This document shows, piece after piece, positions 7,230-9,207 of a stretch of DNA of 9,207 nt; position 1 is the first letter of the stretch, and each line of letters opens with the position of its first letter. The notes under the pieces were generated by a model. That model did not search any database and was not told where the DNA came from. It was given only the letters and a program-made list of their open reading frames with translations. The DNA comes from Vulcanimicrobiota bacterium. GTDB lineage: Bacteria; Eremiobacterota; Eremiobacteria; Baltobacterales; Baltobacteraceae. The position numbers and the translations under genes are program-made. The stretch spans positions 1 through 9,207 of the forward strand of contig JASHZC010000128.1 in NCBI GenBank assembly GCA_030042755.1. Direction: 5' to 3'.

Positions 7230-7831
7230 GCGGCGCAATCCGCGTCTTCGTCGTCGACGACCATCCGGTCGTTCGCGACGGCGTTGCGCTCTTGGCCAAC
7301 ACGTCGCGCAAGATCGACGTGGTCGGTTACGCTTCGACGGGCAAATCCGCTCTCGAGCACGTGCGAGACATGCAGCCGCACGTGATCTTGCTCGATCTGC
7401 GACTCCCCGATATGCTTGCGCCCGAGCTCATCGATGCATTCAATCGCATCGTTCCGCAAGCACGCGTCGTTGTTTTCACCGCGTATCCGGAGCACCCGGC
7501 CGTTCGCGCTGCGCTCGACGCAGGCGCATTTGGCGTCGTGCCCAAAGACGCGGCGCGCACCGATCTCGTTGCGGTCATCACCGGTGCGGCACGAGGCGAA
7601 GATTCACCCGCGTCGCATCAGCCGGCGCAACGAACGCACGCGCTTGTCGGCCGGCGCGAATACGACGTGCTGAGGCGCGTAGCGATCGGCGAAACGAATC
7701 AGGAAATTGCCGACGCGATGTGCCTCAGTCCAAATACGGTGAAAGCATACCTGCGCAATCTCATGCAAAAATTGGACGCGCGAAATCGCGTTGAAGCGAT
7801 ATCGCGCGCCCGTGAAGTAGGGTTGCTTTAG
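7226..7831 (+). CDS. NarL/FixJ-family response regulator (REC + LuxR HTH)
   Basis: Predicted 201 residues. The N-terminal receiver domain has the acidic pair D11/D12 (FVVDDHP), phosphoacceptor D57 (VILLDLRLPD), T85 (VVFTAY) and K107 (VVPKDA), so all catalytic positions are intact. A short linker (about 120-138) leads to a LuxR-type HTH (139-201): LVGRREYDVLRRVAIGETNQ followed by EIADAMCLSPNTVKAYLRNL, the classic recognition-helix region. I chose the GTG at 7226: it overlaps the kinase stop as GTGA and places the REC domain at the N-terminus. An in-frame ATG at 7166 would add 20 residues from inside the kinase gene. There is no clear SD, so translation is probably coupled to the kinase. It is likely phosphorylated by that kinase and may control the divergent liv operon; this last point is inference. 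Confidence 0.93.
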   Translation: MSGAIRVFVVDDHPVVRDGVALLANTSRKIDVVGYASTGKSALEHVRDMQPHVILLDLRLPDMLAPELIDAFNRIVPQARVVVFTAYPEHPAVRAALDAGAFGVVPKDAARTDLVAVITGAARGEDSPASHQPAQRTHALVGRREYDVLRRVAIGETNQEIADAMCLSPNTVKAYLRNLMQKLDARNRVEAISRAREVGLL

Positions 7832-7882
7832 AGGCGCCCCATTTAATCCAGGTCGTCGACCTGAACTAAATCTGGGCGCCTC
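7831..7882. terminator. Three-segment hairpin between convergent genes (possible bidirectional terminator without U-tract)
   Basis: A near-continuous inverted repeat fills most of the 72-nt space between the convergent response regulator and barrel gene. The outer stem is GAGGCGCCC (7831-7839) / GGGCGCCTC (7874-7882), 9 bp and perfect. The middle stem is ATTTA (7841-7845) / TAAAT (7867-7871). The inner stem is CAGGTC (7849-7854) / GACCTG (7858-7863) with a GTC triloop. Small internal loops separate the stems. Neither strand has a T-run after it, so it is not a textbook intrinsic terminator, but its place between two gene ends suits a bidirectional transcript end or 3'-end protection. The 5' arm begins at the last base of the regulator stop codon. 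Confidence 0.6.
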
Positions 7883-7903
7883 CATGCGCTAGCCTTCGTT
7901 ACA

Positions 7904-8872
7904 TTATGGCTTGAAGCTATATGTCAGTTTCGCGATCATGACGCTGAACCGAACATTGTCAGGCGGCGGCACGGTATCGCTGCAAGTGCATTCTTTCCAA
8001 TTGGTGTTCAGTAGAGCGAAAGTGAGGTCCGGACGAAGAACCTTTACGGCGCCAAACTCAACGACGTTGTACAACTCCGGTGTGGACTCGGCACGGAAGA
8101 GCACGGTTTGCCGCTGGTAGTCGATGAATGGAATGATTCCCCAGTAGTTCCGAATCGGGACATTCATCGTGATGCCGTACGGGTAGATCGTCTGCGTGCC
8201 GACATACGCGGGCAGGCCGTTGAGCGAGGCAGTCGGGTTGGTTGACGGTCGCGGAATGTACTGCGCGTCGGCGTTGATCGTCAAGAGCGGACCCGTGAAC
8301 GGTGACACCGGTCCTACGGTATATTTGAACCCAATTCCATAACCGGTCATGTTGATGTTGCTTGGGTTGGATTCACTGACGCCAGTTACGGGATTCGGGC
8401 AAAAGGCCTGATTCAAACACGAACCCGCAACGTACGAGCGCTGATGCGACAGGTAGTACACGCTTCCGTTGAGTCCGTGTCCGAACCCGTAGTTAAAGCT
8501 GATCGTATCGATGCGGTCCGTGATGTCACCACTAAGGTAGCTGGTGCCTGGTGCGAGTGTCAGAATACGGCCGAGGCTGAAGTTGAAGTTCGCGTGTGAA
8601 TACGCGAGCGACATCTTCTTATTGAACTGGTACGCAGCGCCGAAGTCCAAGCGCACGTCGTTGGTCGTGCGCGGAACGAGCGGCGAGTTGAGCGGTATGG
8701 TCCCCAGCGGCGGACGGGCCGTGGCATCGCTGCCGCTATTCAAGAACCATATTGGGGCAACGGTGATCGTTATCGGGCTGCTACTCCCGTCAGCGCGAGC
8801 GCCCGCGGTGGTCAGTATGATTGACCACGCAAGTGCTAAGCACGCCATTGCGATCGTTATTTGACGTTTCAT
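7904..8872 (-). CDS. Predicted outer-membrane beta-barrel protein, family not recognised
   Basis: Predicted 322 residues. The signal peptide (MKRQITIAMACLALAWSIIL, cleavage near AGARA-D) is followed by a protein of alternating polar/hydrophobic strands rich in Tyr, Phe, Asn and Gly, e.g. VRLDFGAAYQFNKKMSLAYS, IDTISFNYGFGHGLNGSVYY and NMTGYGIGFKYTVG, ending in KLTYSFKP. This is how outer-membrane barrels and porin-like proteins look. I cannot assign a family or substrate. Four cysteines (about 152, 158, 295, 297; GSCLNQAFC and ECTCSD) lie in Pro/Asn-rich loop-like stretches. I chose the ATG at 8872 because it starts the signal peptide and has a good SD (AAGGAGA, 8889-8883) 10 nt upstream; a further in-frame ATG at 8923 would add 17 residues before the signal peptide and lies upstream of the predicted promoter. 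GC content looks lower than in the neighbours, by eye only. Confidence 0.75.
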   Translation of the reverse strand: MKRQITIAMACLALAWSIILTTAGARADGSSSPITITVAPIWFLNSGSDATARPPLGTIPLNSPLVPRTTNDVRLDFGAAYQFNKKMSLAYSHANFNFSLGRILTLAPGTSYLSGDITDRIDTISFNYGFGHGLNGSVYYLSHQRSYVAGSCLNQAFCPNPVTGVSESNPSNINMTGYGIGFKYTVGPVSPFTGPLLTINADAQYIPRPSTNPTASLNGLPAYVGTQTIYPYGITMNVPIRNYWGIIPFIDYQRQTVLFRAESTPELYNVVEFGAVKVLRPDLTFALLNTNWKECTCSDTVPPPDNVRFSVMIAKLTYSFKP

Positions 8873-8882
8873 CAAATATAAG

Positions 8883-8889
8883 TCTCCTT
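8883..8889 (-). promoter_or_regulatory. Shine-Dalgarno site of the barrel gene
   Basis: AAGGAGA on the minus strand, 10 nt before the ATG at 8872. It is one of the two strongest ribosome sites in the window (the other is GGGGAGG at 1390-1384) and decides the start of the barrel protein against the upstream in-frame ATG at 8923. Confidence 0.7.
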
Positions 8890-8896
8890 GAATGGA

Positions 8897-8912
8897 GCGC
8901 ATTATAATGCGC
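8897..8912 (-). promoter_or_regulatory. Perfect 16-nt palindrome carrying a consensus -10 box; candidate promoter/operator of the barrel gene
   Basis: GCGCATTATAATGCGC is an exact palindrome with no spacer. On the minus strand it contains TATAAT at 8906-8901. A start about 7 nt downstream would fall near 8894, giving a leader of about 20 nt that contains the SD. The best -35 candidate is TTAAGG with an 18-nt spacer, only 3 of 6 matches to TTGACA. Because the box lies in a palindrome, the same TATAAT also reads on the plus strand, where no gene starts. A dimeric repressor bound here would cover the -10 box; that is inference. Confidence 0.5.
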
Positions 8913-8941
8913 AACGTTATCATACCTTAACGAAGGCGCAA

Positions 8942-8963
8942 ATCACCCAAAGTGATGTTTTTT
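8942..8963 (+). terminator. Weak hairpin plus T-run at the 3' end of the hydroxybutyrate dehydrogenase gene
   Basis: ATCAC (8942-8946) and GTGAT (8952-8956) form a 5-bp stem with a CCAAA loop, followed on the plus strand by GTTTTTT ending at 8963. That is a minimal intrinsic-terminator shape for plus-strand (antisense) transcripts. On the minus strand the same stem lies just after the dehydrogenase stop but lacks a good T-run. The stem is short and may be chance. Confidence 0.25.
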
Positions 8964-9207
8964 ACTGCATATGCCATCCGTGGCTGACCACGATTGACTG
9001 CCCCGTTAATGCGTTGCTGGGGAATGAAGCCAGAAACAACGCGGTTTGCGCGACATCCTGCGTCGTCGTGAACTCGCCGTCTACGGTCTCTTTCAGCATG
9101 ACGTTCTTGACCACGTCGCTTTCAGAAATGCCGAGTATGTGCGCTTGCTCGGGGATCTGTCGCTCGACGAGCGCAGTGCGCACAAATCCGGGGCAGATGA
9201 CGTTTGA
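8962..9207 (-). CDS. bdhA: D-3-hydroxybutyrate dehydrogenase, C-terminal part (cut by right window edge)
   Basis: The last 81 codons are present; the reading frame is open to the window edge and stops with TAA at 8964-8962. The fragment starts [21 protein letters not shown], where CPGFVRT is the SDR segment after the catalytic Tyr/Lys. It continues with [35 protein letters not shown] and VVSHGWHMQ at the C-terminus. That run of blocks is characteristic of bacterial NAD-dependent D-3-hydroxybutyrate dehydrogenases (EC 1.1.1.30), which interconvert 3-hydroxybutyrate and acetoacetate in polyhydroxybutyrate and ketone-body use. The catalytic Ser, Tyr and Lys and the Rossmann glycine motif lie outside the window. 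It is upstream of, and on the same strand as, the barrel gene, 89 nt away. Confidence 0.85.
   Translation of the reverse strand, partial: SNVICPGFVRTALVERQIPEQAHILGISESDVVKNVMLKETVDGEFTTTQDVAQTALFLASFPSNALTGQSIVVSHGWHMQ

Noticed and set aside
6761..7495. Minus-strand open frame of 244 codons across the kinase/regulator junction.
   Set aside because: It is antisense to two well-supported genes and has a low-complexity Ala/Ser/Arg-rich translation with no motif.
8897..8912. The palindrome as a mobile-element end or recombination site.
   Set aside because: There is no transposase, integrase, target duplication or matching partner repeat in the window; promoter/operator use explains it better.

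Overview
The window reads as chromosome from a moderately GC-rich (roughly 55-60% by eye) diderm bacterium. The diderm call rests on an outer-membrane beta-barrel-like protein with a Sec signal peptide and on two periplasmic binding proteins. I cannot place the organism securely. Proteobacteria or a deep diderm lineage such as Eremiobacterota would fit; this is a guess, not a result.

Left and centre (1-5974, all minus strand, transcribed right to left): a compact transport operon of the branched-chain amino acid / amide (HAAT, Liv/Urt) ABC family. In transcription order it holds a substrate-binding protein (4796-5974), ATPase LivG (4012-4770, probable TTG start), ATPase LivF (3296-4015, GTG start), permease LivH (2424-3299), permease LivM (1378-2427), a second substrate-binding protein (157-1374), and the first 50 codons of a second LivH permease (1-152) that runs off the left edge. 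The three junctions livG/livF, livF/livH and livH/livM are 4-nt stop/start overlaps, and the other gaps are 3-25 nt, so this looks like one translationally coupled transcription unit. The first five genes make a complete importer. The second binding protein and second LivH suggest that another Liv cassette, or an alternative permease and receptor, follows outside the window.

Centre right (6063-7831, plus strand): a divergently transcribed two-component system made of a soluble GAF-domain histidine kinase of the NarL/DesK (HisKA_3) class and a NarL/FixJ-type response regulator with a LuxR HTH. The two overlap by 4 nt (GTGA). Its head-to-head position, with an 88-nt spacer, makes the liv operon its most plausible target, and the transported compound or a derived metabolite its plausible signal. 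This is inference from position.

Right (7832-9207): a 52-nt, three-segment hairpin sits between the convergent response regulator and a minus-strand gene for a predicted outer-membrane barrel protein (7904-8872). That gene has its own well-formed SD and a TATAAT box inside a perfect 16-nt palindrome. Upstream of it, cut by the right edge, is the C-terminal part of a D-3-hydroxybutyrate dehydrogenase (SDR family).

No rRNA, tRNA, CRISPR, insertion sequence or phage gene is visible. The window is mostly recognisable metabolism and transport. The least explained items are the tandem transporter arrangement with its dedicated soluble sensor, the orphan barrel protein, and the palindrome and hairpin that flank that barrel gene.
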